DNA of 64,000 nt from Saccharopolyspora erythraea NRRL 2338. Its GTDB lineage: Bacteria; Actinomycetota; Actinomycetes; Mycobacteriales; Pseudonocardiaceae. Every line of letters begins with the position of its first letter. Position 1 is the stretch's first letter. A program made the position numbers and the translations under genes. Below are positions 8,232 to 18,200 of the stretch, piece by piece. Location of the stretch: the NCBI RefSeq assembly GCF_000062885.1, contig NC_009142.1, positions 3,461,584-3,525,583 on the forward strand. Reading direction: 5' to 3'. The notes under the pieces were generated by a model, which saw only the letters and a list, made by a program, of their open reading frames with translations, had not been told where the DNA came from and made no database searches.

Positions 8232-10688
8232 GTGACATCTCCCGCCACACCCCGAGTGGTCATCATCGGTGCAGGCATCGTCGGATGTTCGCTGGCCGAC
8301 GAGCTCACCGAACGCGGCTGGACCGACGTGACGGTCGTCGAGAAGGGGCCGCTGTTCGCCACCGGCGGCTCCAGCTCGCACGCCCCCGGCCTGGTGTTCC
8401 GCACCAACGGGTCCAAGGCCCTGACCGAGTTCGCCGACTACACGGTGCGCAAGTTCCGGGGCATGGACCTCGACGGGGCGCCGTGCTTCCTGCCCGTCGG
8501 CGGTCTCGAGCTGGCGACCACCTCCGAGCGGTGGGCCGACCTGCAGCGCAAGCACGGCCTGGCGACCTCGTGGGGCATCGGCTCGCAGCTGCTGGACCCG
8601 CTCGAATGCGTGGAGCTGTGGCCGACGATCGACCGCGAGCGGATCCTCGGCGGCTTCCACACCCCCGGCGACGGGCTGGCCAAGGCTCTGCGTGCGTGCG
8701 AGGCGCAGGCCCGGCGCGCGATCGCCAGGGGAGCGGTGTTCCTGGCCCACCACGAGGTCGTCGGCATCGAGCAGCGCGGCGGACGGGTGAGCAGCGTGGT
8801 CACCGACCAGGGGGTGCTGCCCGCCGACGTCGTGGTGTCGGCGGCGGGGCTGTGGGGTCCGAGGATCGGCCGGATGGCGGGTGTGGACGTGCCGTTGCTG
8901 CCGATGGCCCACCAGTACGCCAAGACCACGCAGCTCGCCGAGCTCGTCGGTGTCAACGACGAGCGCCACGAGCTCTCCCGGCCGATCCTGCGCCACCAGG
9001 ACGCCGACCTGTACTTCCGCGAGCACGTCGACCGCATCGGGATCGGCTCCTACGCGCACCGCCCGATGCCGGTGGACCTCGCCGACGTGCCGAGCTCCGC
9101 GGCCGCGCAGGTCATGCCGTCGGTGCTGGAGTTCACCGCGGAGGACTTCGAGCCGTCCTGGCAGGACGCCCTCGACCTGCTGCCCGCGTTGCAGGACACC
9201 AAGGTCGAGGAGGGCTTCAACGGGATCATGTCGTTCACCACCGACGGCATGCCGCTGATGGGGGAGTCCCGCGAGCTGCCCGGTTTCTGGCTGGCCGAGG
9301 CGGTGTGGGTGACGCACTCGGCGGGTGTGGCGCGGGCGCTGGCGCAGTGGCTGGTCGACGGGCAGCCCGACACCGACGTCCACGAGTGCGACGTGCACCG
9401 CTTCGAGCAGGTCCAGCTCGACACCGATTACGTGCACGAGCGCGCGTCGCAGGCGTTCGTCGAGGTCTACGACGTGCTGCACCCGCTGCAGCCGGCGGAA
9501 CGGCCCCGGCAGCTTCGGGTGAGCCCGTTCTACCCGCGCCAGCAGGAGCTGGGCGCCTACTTCCTGGAGGCCCACGGCTGGGAACGCCCGCACTGGTACG
9601 AGTCCAACGCCGAGGCGGCCGAAGGGCTCGAGGTGCCGGAACGGGGCGCGTGGGCGTCGCGGTACTGGTCGCCGGCCGCCGCGGCCGAGGCACGCGCGAC
9701 GCGCGGGCAGGTCGCGCTCTACGACATGACCCCCCTGAAGCGGCTGGAGATCTCCGGCCGGGGCGCGCTGGACTTCCTCCAGCACATGACCACCAACCAG
9801 ATGGCGGTCAGGCCGGGCACCGTCCGCTACACGCTGCTGCTCGACGAGGCGGGCGGGGTGCGCAGCGACCTCACCGTGGCGCGGCTGGAGCGCGACCGCT
9901 TCCAGATCGGCGTCAACGGCAACCTCGACCTGGACTGGTTCCTGCGCCACGCCCCCGCCGACGGCTCGGTCGTGGTCCGCGACATCACCGCCGGGACGTG
10001 CTGCGTCGGGGTCTGGGGTCCGCTTGCGCGCGACCTGGTGCAGCCGCTGAGCCGCGACGACTTCTCGCACAAGGGTTTCGGCTTCTTCAAGGCCAAGCAC
10101 GCCCGGATCGCCGGGGTGCCGGTCACCGCGATGCGGGTGTCCTACGTCGGCGAGCTGGGCTGGGAGATCTACGCCGACTCCGACGTGGGCCTGCGGCTGT
10201 GGGACGCGCTGTGGGAGGCCGGGCAGGGGCTCGGTGTCACGGCGGGAGGCCGCAGCGCGTTCAACAGCCTGCGGCTGGAGAAGGGCTACCGCTCCTGGGG
10301 AACCGACATGACCACCGAGCACAACCCCTTCGAAGCCGGTGTCGGGTTCGCCGTCCGGATGGACAAGGCCGACTTCGTCGGCCGCTCCGCGCTGGTCGAG
10401 GCGGCGGCGGAGCAGCCGCGGCGGCGGCTGGTGCCGCTGCTGATGGACCAGCCCGAACACGTGGTGATGGGCAAGGAGCCGGTGCACACCGCCGACGGCT
10501 CGGTCGGCTACGTCACCAGCGCGGCCTTCGGCTACACCATCGGCCGCTCGATCGCCTACGCGTGGCTGCCCGCGGACGCCGCCGCGCCCGGCACGCGGGT
10601 CGACGTCGAGTACTTCGCCGAGCGGCTGCCCGCCACCGTCGCCGAGGAACCGCTGTTCGACCCGGAGATGGCCCGCATCCGCCGCTGA
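8232..10688 (+). CDS. FAD-dependent dimethylglycine/sarcosine dehydrogenase with GcvT-like folate domain
   Basis: An 818-residue, two-part enzyme. Residues about 8-370 form a DAO-type flavin domain starting with VVIIGAGIVGCSLADEL; the Ser-Ser-His segment after it (GGSSSHAPG) lies where the flavin is usually held. From about residue 430 to the end is an aminomethyltransferase (GcvT) domain with YDMTPLKRLEISG, YTLLLDEAGGVRSDL and RLEKGYRSWGTDM. Such enzymes remove an N-methyl group from dimethylglycine or sarcosine, passing it to tetrahydrofolate or releasing formaldehyde. The GTG start at 8232 follows GGAGAAAGG. Clustering with formaldehyde-removing genes and a Rieske oxygenase supports betaine to glycine catabolism. 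Confidence 0.87.
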   Translation: MTSPATPRVVIIGAGIVGCSLADELTERGWTDVTVVEKGPLFATGGSSSHAPGLVFRTNGSKALTEFADYTVRKFRGMDLDGAPCFLPVGGLELATTSERWADLQRKHGLATSWGIGSQLLDPLECVELWPTIDRERILGGFHTPGDGLAKALRACEAQARRAIARGAVFLAHHEVVGIEQRGGRVSSVVTDQGVLPADVVVSAAGLWGPRIGRMAGVDVPLLPMAHQYAKTTQLAELVGVNDERHELSRPILRHQDADLYFREHVDRIGIGSYAHRPMPVDLADVPSSAAAQVMPSVLEFTAEDFEPSWQDALDLLPALQDTKVEEGFNGIMSFTTDGMPLMGESRELPGFWLAEAVWVTHSAGVARALAQWLVDGQPDTDVHECDVHRFEQVQLDTDYVHERASQAFVEVYDVLHPLQPAERPRQLRVSPFYPRQQELGAYFLEAHGWERPHWYESNAEAAEGLEVPERGAWASRYWSPAAAAEARATRGQVALYDMTPLKRLEISGRGALDFLQHMTTNQMAVRPGTVRYTLLLDEAGGVRSDLTVARLERDRFQIGVNGNLDLDWFLRHAPADGSVVVRDITAGTCCVGVWGPLARDLVQPLSRDDFSHKGFGFFKAKHARIAGVPVTAMRVSYVGELGWEIYADSDVGLRLWDALWEAGQGLGVTAGGRSAFNSLRLEKGYRSWGTDMTTEHNPFEAGVGFAVRMDKADFVGRSALVEAAAEQPRRRLVPLLMDQPEHVVMGKEPVHTADGSVGYVTSAAFGYTIGRSIAYAWLPADAAAPGTRVDVEYFAERLPATVAEEPLFDPEMARIRR

Positions 10689-10813
10689 AGCCGCGGCACG
10701 GGTCGCCTCCGCGGCGACCCGCACCGAACCGACCGCCACCGTCGCGGCCCGGCGACGTCGCCGCCGGGCCGCTCCGCACAACCCACCCGAACTACCCCTG
10801 TGAGGTTGCTGTC

Positions 10814-11950
10814 ATGACCACGACCGGATCGCCGCAGAGCCTGATGGCGACGTTGCCCGGCCACTACTACACCGACCCGGCCATCTTCTCGTTGGAGCAG
10901 TCCCGGATCTTCGAGGAGCAGTGGTTCTGCGCGGTGCGCTGCGACGACCTGGACAAGCCCGGCGCCTTCCGCACGGTGCAGATCGGGCGTGAGAGCGTGC
11001 TCATCGCCCGGGGCCGTGACGGCGCGATCAATGCGTTCCTCAACATCTGCCGCCACCGCGGCGCGCGGCTGTGCACCGAGGAGAAGGGCGAGGTGCGCCG
11101 CTCCTTCCAGTGCCCGTACCACGCCTGGACCTACGGCCTGGACGGCAAGCTGATCGCCGCGCCCAACCTCAACGACATGCCCGACATCGACCGCACCGAG
11201 TTCGGGCTGAACCGGCTGCACGTGCGGGAGTGGCTGGGGTATGCGTGGGTGTGCCTGGCCGAGGACCCGCCGTCGTTCGACGACACGGTGGTCTCCGATG
11301 TCACCGCGCGGCTGGGTGATGCCGGGGCGATCAACTCCTACGACATCACCGCGCTGAAGCTGGGCAAGCGCATCGAGTACGACGTGAAGGCGAACTGGAA
11401 GCAGATCATCGAGAACTTCATGGAGTGCTACCACTGCGCCACGATCCACCCCGAGCTCACCGAGGTGCTGCCGGAGTTCGCCGACGGTTTCGCCGCGCAG
11501 TACTACGTCGGTCACGGTGCGGAGTTCGGTGAGGACGTGCAGGGCTTCACCGTCGACGGCAGCGAGGGCCTGGAGCGGCTGCCCGGGGTGACCGAGGACC
11601 AGGACCGCCGCTACTACGCCATCACCGTGCGCCCGCAGGTGTTCATCAACCTGGTGCCCGACCACGTCATCTTCCACCGGATGTTCCCGGTCGCGCCGGA
11701 TCGCACGCTGATCGAGTGCGACTGGCTGTACCTGCCCGAGGTCGTGGAGTCCGGCCGCGACCTGTCCCGCTCGGTCGAGCTGTTCGACCGCGTCAACCGG
11801 CAGGACTTCGACGCCTGCGAACGCTGCCAGCTGGCCATGGACTCCCGCGGCTACAGCAAGGGCGGAGTCTTCGTCCCCAGCGAACACCACATCGCGGAAT
11901 TCCACGACTGGGCCCGGGAGCAGATCGGCGAAGGCTCCGGCGGCGAGTGA
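10814..11950 (+). CDS. Rieske non-heme iron oxygenase, likely betaine-type N-demethylase
   Basis: A 378-residue oxygenase alpha subunit. The Rieske cluster ligands are Cys79-x-His81 (CRHRG) and Cys100-x2-His103 (CPYH). The mononuclear iron site lies in ENFMECYHCATIHPEL (two His) with a later Asp in the NRQDFDACE region. The CMO/GbcA-like clade oxidises N-methyl groups of glycine betaine, stachydrine or carnitine and releases formaldehyde. Here it is last in an operon with dimethylglycine dehydrogenase and mycothiol-dependent formaldehyde oxidation, so glycine betaine is the best substrate guess. Electrons probably come from the divergently encoded Rieske ferredoxin and reductase, rather than the one-component reductase of gamma-proteobacterial systems. 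Confidence 0.87.
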   Translation: MTTTGSPQSLMATLPGHYYTDPAIFSLEQSRIFEEQWFCAVRCDDLDKPGAFRTVQIGRESVLIARGRDGAINAFLNICRHRGARLCTEEKGEVRRSFQCPYHAWTYGLDGKLIAAPNLNDMPDIDRTEFGLNRLHVREWLGYAWVCLAEDPPSFDDTVVSDVTARLGDAGAINSYDITALKLGKRIEYDVKANWKQIIENFMECYHCATIHPELTEVLPEFADGFAAQYYVGHGAEFGEDVQGFTVDGSEGLERLPGVTEDQDRRYYAITVRPQVFINLVPDHVIFHRMFPVAPDRTLIECDWLYLPEVVESGRDLSRSVELFDRVNRQDFDACERCQLAMDSRGYSKGGVFVPSEHHIAEFHDWAREQIGEGSGGE

Positions 11951-11953
11951 GCA

Positions 11954-11990
11954 GCGGCGGGTGGCGGCTGTCGGACCCGCCACCCGCCGC
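11954..11990. terminator. Strong hairpin terminator between convergent genes
   Basis: GCGGCGGGTGGCGG (11954-11967) pairs perfectly with CCGCCACCCGCCGC (11977-11990) around a 9-nt loop. It starts 4 nt after the oxygenase stop codon. The lipoate-ligase-like gene ends from the other side at 12040, so it can serve both transcripts. Confidence 0.7.
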
Positions 11991-12039
11991 ACCCGCCACC
12001 TCGGCGGGAAACCTGGTGGCACCGGCCCTGAGCCGGTGC

Positions 12040-12786
12040 TCAGAGGCGATGGTCGACGGCCAGGTCGTGGGCGGCGCTCACCACCCCGTCGTCGAGCGCG
12101 GTGGGGGTCAGCTCGGTCAGGGCGCCGTAGGAGGCGATGACCGCCGACTCGAAGCGCTCCAGGTCCAGGTCGGGCACCTCCTCGCGCACCGAGCCGACCG
12201 AGCTGCCGTCGAAGTCCAGGCCGAGGTGGGCGTAGATCTCGGTCAGGAGCGGCCGCAGTACCTCGGCGCCGTCGAAGATGGCCACCGCGCTGAACAGCCA
12301 CGCCTGCCGCACCAGCCGCTGCGCGGTGCCGACCAGCTTGACCACGCCGCGGGCGTTGACGCTGTAGGCACCGGGGCAGTACTCGCCCGGTACCGCACCG
12401 ACCCGGGCGTCCACGCCGTGCTCCCGGAGCACGTCCGCCCACAGGTGCCCGTAGTCGGTGAACCGCTCGTTGAGCCCTGCCGGGAAGTCCGGGTGCGGGC
12501 TGACGTGGTCGACCACGACCGACTGCTCGGTGTAGGCCACCGCGCGGCCGCCCTGCGGCCGGACGAGCGGCTGGAACCCCGCGTCGCGCGCGGCGCGGAC
12601 CGCCGCGTCGAAACCCGGCAGGTGGGAGTCCCGGCGGCTGAACGCCACGACCGGTGCCGTCGGCCGGTACACCCGCAGGACCGCCCCGGAGTCGCCGCGG
12701 CTGACCCCGCGCAGCAGCGCGTGCGCGACCGCGATCTCCAACGCCTGGTCTTCGTCCGCGCCGAGGGCGCCGTGCAGGAGGTCCAC
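12040..12786 (-). CDS. Biotin/lipoate A/B protein ligase family protein
   Basis: A 248-residue protein with the LplA/BPL catalytic fold. The N-terminal part has VLRVYRPTAPVVAFSRRD, then a conserved RPQGGRAVAY core and the substrate-lysine segment GVVKLVGTAQR. The family activates lipoate, octanoate or biotin as an adenylate and attaches it to a carrier lysine. Many such stand-alone actinobacterial members are uncharacterised. Glycine cleavage and 2-oxo acid dehydrogenases need lipoyl proteins, so a link to the neighbouring methylamine/glycine catabolism is possible but speculative. The GTG at 12786 is the start; no close Shine-Dalgarno is obvious. It is monocistronic. Confidence 0.8.
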   Translation of the reverse strand: MDLLHGALGADEDQALEIAVAHALLRGVSRGDSGAVLRVYRPTAPVVAFSRRDSHLPGFDAAVRAARDAGFQPLVRPQGGRAVAYTEQSVVVDHVSPHPDFPAGLNERFTDYGHLWADVLREHGVDARVGAVPGEYCPGAYSVNARGVVKLVGTAQRLVRQAWLFSAVAIFDGAEVLRPLLTEIYAHLGLDFDGSSVGSVREEVPDLDLERFESAVIASYGALTELTPTALDDGVVSAAHDLAVDHRL

Positions 12787-12984
12787 GCCCCGAGCTTAAC
12801 CAGTGCGCACGCGCGGTCCCGGACCCCGCGCGGCCGCGGGCTTCCGGCTGGCTTCGGCTTATCTTGCGCTGCGGTTCCGTGCGCCCGACACGCGACCGCA
12901 CCCCGGCCGTCGAGGTCGGCCGTTGCGACGATGGACGGATGGGAACGCCGTCGTCCGGGGCCGCTCTGCCGGGACGGAGTGCGG

Positions 12985-13385
12985 GCGAGCAGGTGCGTGC
13001 GGCGGGCAGCGGCTCTGGCTCGTGAGCAACGATGTGACACCGGCCTGGACCACCGTCAGCGGGTTCGTGCTCAGCGCCCGCGACCAGCGGTGCCGGGACC
13101 GCCACCGACATGCCGATCTCCTGCGGTCCGCTGCCCAGGTGCCCGACCAGCAGTTCCCCCACCGCGACGCCGACCAGCACACCGCCGATGACGCGCACCG
13201 CGGGCCGACCGCGCGCCCCCTGCTCGTCGAGGAGGCTGACCATCGCCGCGATCGGCGCGAAGATCGGGCTGGGCCGGCCGAGCAGCCGCTGCGCAGGCCA
13301 CCACGCCGCGGCGGCGGTGACCGCCGCGAGCACCACCCGAGGCCAGGGCTCCGGGACGTCGCGGCAGCGCTGGCGTGCTGCGGCC
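12985..13385 (-). pseudogene. Remnant of an FUSC/aromatic-acid-exporter family membrane protein
   Basis: Read leftward, one frame gives a stretch resembling the first membrane domain of FUSC-family proteins: PWPRVVLAAVTAAAAWWPAQ, LGRPSPIFAPIAAMVSL, then GGVLVGVAVGELLVG. The similarity then jumps to another frame (LSTNPLTVVQAGVTSLL) after roughly nt 13078 and stops near 13000. The family is normally over 300 residues, so the gene is both frameshifted and truncated. The flanking stretches 12787-12984 and 13386-13530 show nothing recognisable. Confidence 0.5.
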
Positions 13386-13533
13386 GGCCGCTTCGAACGG
13401 GGGCCGGCTGACGGGCGGCGGGCGATGAACCTGCGAGTCGGCTTGGGGAATGAGCGGTATGCCGCATCCGGGCGCGCGGCCGATCGGTCGACGAGGGTTG
13501 ACCACCCGGACCACCGAACTTAACCTTCCGCAT

Positions 13534-13547
13534 ACCGACTAGTCGGT
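13534..13547. promoter_or_regulatory. Perfect 14-bp palindrome, TetR-type operator candidate
   Basis: ACCGACTAGTCGGT is perfectly self-complementary and lies 17 nt before the start of the acyl-CoA synthetase gene. TetR-family repressors of fatty-acid and acyl-CoA genes often use short palindromes of this kind. No TetR gene lies next to it in the window. Confidence 0.6.
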
Positions 13548-13564
13548 CTCAATGGGGTGGTGGG

Positions 13565-15280
13565 ATGGGCGCTGTTGAGGACTACCTCGCGGATCTGCGC
13601 GTGCGTCAGCAGGAGGTGTGGCCGCCGGGCATCCCGCGCGAGGTCGAGTACCCGCTCGGCGAGCGGCCGGTCACCGAGTACGTGAGCCACTGGGCGCGCA
13701 CGGTTCCCGACCGCGTCGCCTACGACTTCTACGGACGCCGCATCACCTACGCCGAACTGGACGAGCTCGCCGCGCGGTTCGCGGGATGGCTGGACGCGGT
13801 CGGCGTCGCCCCGGGCGAGCGCGTCGGGGTGTTCCTGCCCAACTGCCCGCAACTCGTGGTCGCCATGCTCGGCGTCCTGCGCGCGGGGGCGGTGTACGTC
13901 CCGGTCAACCCGATGTTCCGCGAGCACGAGCTGCGCCACGAGCTGGCCGACGCGGGCGTGTCCGTCCTGCTGTCGCTGGACGCGCTGTACCCACTGGTCG
14001 AAAAGGTGCGGCCGGACACCGCCGTGCGCGAGGTGCTCGTCACCGCGCTGACCGACATGCTGCCGCCGGAACCCGTGCGTCCGGAGCCAGGTTCGGTGCG
14101 CGCCCCATCGGAGATCGCGAGCGGATGGGCGCGGGCGCTCGCGCATCCGCCCGCGCCGGGACGTGGAGCCGACCTCGACGCGCTGGCGGCGCTGAACTAC
14201 ACCGGCGGCACCACCGGCATGCCCAAGGGCTGCGAGCACACGCAGCGGCACATGATCTACACGGCCGCCACCGCCGCGGCGGCCGCGGGCATCGACGTCA
14301 CCGGCGGGCGGCCCGAGGTCTTCCTGATCTACGTGCCGATCTTCTGGATCGCGGGGGAGGACTTCGGAATCCTGGTGCCGCTGTTCTGCGGGAGCACCGT
14401 CGTCCTGCTGACCCGCTGGGACGCGGGCGCGGTGCTGGAGGCGGTGACCACGCGCCGGGTCACCACGATGCTCGGCACCGTGGACAACTACGTCGAGCTC
14501 ATGGAGCACCCCGACTCCGGTGCCCACGAGCTGTCGTCGCTGCGCCGGCCGCGCGCGATGTCGTTCGTCCGCAAGCTGACGCCGCGGTTGCGGCAGCGGT
14601 GGCGGGAGCTGGCCGGGCCGGGAAGCGTGCTGCGCGAGGCTTCCTACGGGATGACCGAGACCCACACCGCGGACTCGATCACCGAGGGCTTCCAGGCGGG
14701 CGACCACGACCTGCTCACCGCTCCGGTGTTCTGCGGGCTTCCGGTGCCCGGCACGGAGTTCATGGTCGTCGACGAGGTCACCGCCGAGCCGCTGCCGCTG
14801 GGCGCGACGGGGGAGATCGTGGTCCGCTCGCCGTCGCTGCTCACCGGCTACTACCAGCAGCCGGAGGCGACCGCCCACGCGCTGCGCGACGGCTGGCTGC
14901 ACACCGGCGACCTCGGGATCGTCGACGAGGACGGCTGCCTGCACTACCTCGGCCGCAACAAGGAGATGATCAAGGTGTCGGGCATGAGCGTCTTCCCGTC
15001 CGAAGTGGAGAGTCTGCTCGCCAGACATCCAGGCGTGCTCGGTGCGGCGGTCGTGCCGAAGACCGATCCCGAGCGCGGCCAGGTGCCGGTGGCGTTCGTG
15101 CAGCCCGCCCCGGGAGCGGAGCTGGACGAGGCCGCGCTGCGGGAGTGGGCTCGGCTCAACATGGCGCCGTACAAGGTCCCGGTCGTGCGGTTGGTCGACG
15201 CGCTGCCGATGACCGCGACCGGGAAGATCCAAAAAGGACGGTTGCTGGAAGAGGCCGAACGGCTCACCGCGCGACCGTAG
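13565..15280 (+). CDS. AMP-forming acyl-CoA synthetase/ligase
   Basis: A 571-residue adenylate-forming enzyme that activates a carboxylic acid to its CoA thioester. Visible motifs are the P-loop-like YTGGTTGMPKGCEHT (A3), YGMTE (A5), HTGDLG (A7), LGRNKEMIKVSGMSVFPSEVE hinge region (A8) and TGKIQKG near the C-terminus, which contains the catalytic Lys (A10). It is followed 14 nt later by a single-chain acyl-CoA carboxylase. The two probably act in sequence: acid to acyl-CoA to 2-carboxyacyl-CoA. Chain length or aromatic preference cannot be told. The ATG at 13565 follows a GGTGG-rich stretch. Confidence 0.85.
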   Translation: MGAVEDYLADLRVRQQEVWPPGIPREVEYPLGERPVTEYVSHWARTVPDRVAYDFYGRRITYAELDELAARFAGWLDAVGVAPGERVGVFLPNCPQLVVAMLGVLRAGAVYVPVNPMFREHELRHELADAGVSVLLSLDALYPLVEKVRPDTAVREVLVTALTDMLPPEPVRPEPGSVRAPSEIASGWARALAHPPAPGRGADLDALAALNYTGGTTGMPKGCEHTQRHMIYTAATAAAAAGIDVTGGRPEVFLIYVPIFWIAGEDFGILVPLFCGSTVVLLTRWDAGAVLEAVTTRRVTTMLGTVDNYVELMEHPDSGAHELSSLRRPRAMSFVRKLTPRLRQRWRELAGPGSVLREASYGMTETHTADSITEGFQAGDHDLLTAPVFCGLPVPGTEFMVVDEVTAEPLPLGATGEIVVRSPSLLTGYYQQPEATAHALRDGWLHTGDLGIVDEDGCLHYLGRNKEMIKVSGMSVFPSEVESLLARHPGVLGAAVVPKTDPERGQVPVAFVQPAPGAELDEAALREWARLNMAPYKVPVVRLVDALPMTATGKIQKGRLLEEAERLTARP

Positions 15281-15294
15281 TGGGAAGGGTGCAG

Positions 15295-18200
15295 ATGCAG
15301 ATCGCCGGACTGCTGGTGGCCAACCGGGCGGAGGTGGCGGTCCGCGTCATCCGCGCCGCCGGGGAACTGGGTGTCGAGACCGTCGCGGTGCACGCGGCCG
15401 ACGACGCCGACGCCCTGCACGTGCGGATGGCCGATCGCGCGGTGCCACTCCCGGGTACCGGGCCCGCCGGCTACCTCGACGGTGCCGCCCTGGTCGACGC
15501 GGCTCGCTCGACCGGCTGCGACGCCGTGCACCCCGGCTACGGTTTCCTGGCCGAGAACGCGGGTTTCGCCCGCGCGTGCGTCGAAGCCGGACTGACCTGG
15601 GTCGGGCCGGAACCGGAAACCCTCGACGTGCTCGGCGACAAGACGCGCGCCAGGGAGCTGGCGGCCCGCTGCGGTGTGCCGGTGCTGGCGGGGACCTCGG
15701 CGATCAGCGGTCCCGACGAGGCGGAGGAGTTCCGCGCGGGCCTGCCGGGCGGCTCCGCGGTGGTGGTCAAGGCCGTCGCCGGCGGCGGTGGACGCGGGAT
15801 GCGCGTGGTCGCCCCGCACGAGGACCTGGCCGAGGCCGTCGCTCGCTGCCGGTCCGAGGCACGTGCCGCGTTCGGCGACGACGGGGTGTTCGTGGAGCAG
15901 TTGCTGCGGCGCGCCCGGCACATCGAGGTCCAGGTGCTCGCCGACGCGGGTGGTGCGGTGGCGGTCCTCGGCGACCGCGACTGCAGCCTCCAGCGCCGCA
16001 GGCAGAAGCTGGTGGAGATCGCGCCCGCCCCCGACCTGCCCGACGAGGTCCGCAAGGCCCTCGCGGAGGCGGCTTCGACCCTCGCGGGCCAATGCGGGTA
16101 TCGCGGGCTGGGGACGTTCGAGTTCCTGGTCGAGGCCGGGGACGTGGGAGAGCCCCGCTGGTACTTCATGGAGGCCAACCCGCGGTTGCAGGTCGAGCAC
16201 ACGGTGACCGAGGAGGTCACCGGCATCGACCTGGTCCGCGCGCAGATCCGCGTGGCGGCGGGAGCGAGCCTGGCCGACCTCGGTCTCGCGCCGGGAGAGC
16301 TGCCCGCCGCGCGCGGGTTCGCCGTGCAGGCGAGGCTCAACACCGAGCGGTTGACGGTCGGAGGCCAGGCGGTACCCGCGACCGGCACGATCACCGCCTA
16401 CGAACCACCCGGCGGGCCGGGGCTGCGGGTCGACGGGTGCGGGTACCCCGGCTACCGGGTCAGCCCGCGCTACGACTCGACGCTGGCCAAGCTCGTCGCA
16501 CGCGACTCCGCTCCGGTGCTCGCCGACGCCGTCGGCAGGGCCCACCGCGCGCTGGGGGAGTTCCGCGTCGAGGGGGTGGCCACCAACCGCGAACTGCTGC
16601 GCAGCCTGCTCGCGCGACCGGAGGTGCGGGCAGGTGCCGTGCACACCACGTTCGTCGACGACGTGCTGTCCGAACTGGACGGTGTGGGCGTCGAATCCGT
16701 GGCGCTGCCCGGACGCGACGACGTGGTCGAGGTGACCGCGCCGATGGCGGCGACCGTGGTCGAGGTCTGCCGGGCGCCGGGGGAGCCGGTCCGCGGGGGC
16801 GAGGTCATCGCCGTCCTGGAGGCGATGAAGATGCAGCACCCGGTCAGCGCCGCCACCCCGGGTGTGGTGGCCGAGGTGCTGGTGAAGGTCGACGACGTGG
16901 TGACCGCTGGGCAGCCGGTCGCGCTGGTTTCACCGGGCGAGGAGGAGGACGGCGGCGAGTCCGGCACCGCGGCGGTCGACCTCGACGCGCCGCGCCCGGA
17001 CCTCGCGGCGCTGCGGGAGCGGCGGGCGGTGCTGGCCGACGAGGCACGGCCCGACGCCGTCGCCCGGTGGCACGACCGGGGCCGCCGCACCGCCCGGGAG
17101 AACATCGCCGACCTGTGCGACGAAGGCACCTTCGTCGAGTACGGCGGGCTCGCGATCGCCGCGCAGCGGCGTCGCCGCTCGTTGCGGGACCTGGTCGAGC
17201 GCACCCCCGCGGACGGGCTGGTCGCCGGCGTGGGCGCGGTCAACGGGGCCGACTTCGAACACGCCCGCGTGGTCGCGATGTCCTACGACTACCTGGTGCT
17301 GGCCGGGACGCAGGGCCAGCGCGGGCACGCCAAGAAGGACCGCATGTTCGAGCTCGCCGAGAGCGCCCGGCTGCCCGTGGTGCTCTTCGCCGAGGGCGGC
17401 GGCGGCCGGCCGGGCGACACCGACGGCAGCGGCGTCACCGGACTGGACTGCCGCGCCTTCGCCCTCTACGCGCGGCTCAGCGGTGTGGTGCCGCTGGTGG
17501 GCATCGCCTCCGGACGCTGCTTCGCGGGCAACGCCGCGCTGCTCGGCTGCTCCGACGTCGTGATCGCCACGCCGGATGCGTCGATCGGCATGGGCGGCCC
17601 TGCGATGATCGAGGGTGGCGGCCTCGGCGTGTTCGCGCCGGACGAGGTCGGGCCGACCGAGGTCCAGCGCGCCAACGGCGTCATCGACCTGGTGGCCCGC
17701 GACGACGCCGACGCCGTCGCACTCGCCAGGAAGTATCTGTCCTACTTCCAGGGCGCGGCGTCGCGGTGGGAAGCGCCGGATGCGCGCAGGCTTCGCCACG
17801 CCGTGCCGGAGAACCGGTTGCGCGTCTACGACGTCCGCGCGCTGATCGAGGATCTGGCCGATGTGGACTCGGTGCTGGAGCTCCGGCGCGACTTCGGGCA
17901 CGGCGCGGTCACCGCGCTGGTGCGGGTGGAGGGCAGGCCGCTGGGCCTGATCGCCAACAACCCGGCGCACCTGGGCGGTGCCATCGACTCGCCCGCGGCG
18001 GACAAGATCGCGCGTTTCCTCCAGCTCTGCGACGCCTTCGGCCTGCCGGTGCTCTCGTTGTGCGACACGCCCGGTTTCATGGTCGGCCCGGACGCCGAGC
18101 GCACCGCGACGGTCCGGCACGTCAGCCGGATGTTCGTCAACGCCGCCGCGATGTCGGTGCCGTTCGGGGTGATCGTGCTGCGCAAGGGCTACGGTCTCGG

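Noticed and set aside
7473-10781. Very long open frame (over 1000 codons) on the minus strand opposite the mycothiol and dimethylglycine genes
   Set aside because: It is antisense to genes with clear motifs, and its translation is low-complexity Arg/Gly/Val/His-rich sequence typical of unused frames in high-G+C DNA.
8285-10813. Upstream extension of the Rieske oxygenase frame through the dimethylglycine dehydrogenase gene
   Set aside because: The protein becomes family-like only from the ATG at 10814; the upstream part is a shadow of the flavoprotein in another frame.
10556-13336. Long minus-strand frame across the Rieske oxygenase and lipoate-ligase region
   Set aside because: Only its first 100 or so codons look like a protein (FUSC remnant); the rest is antisense shadow.
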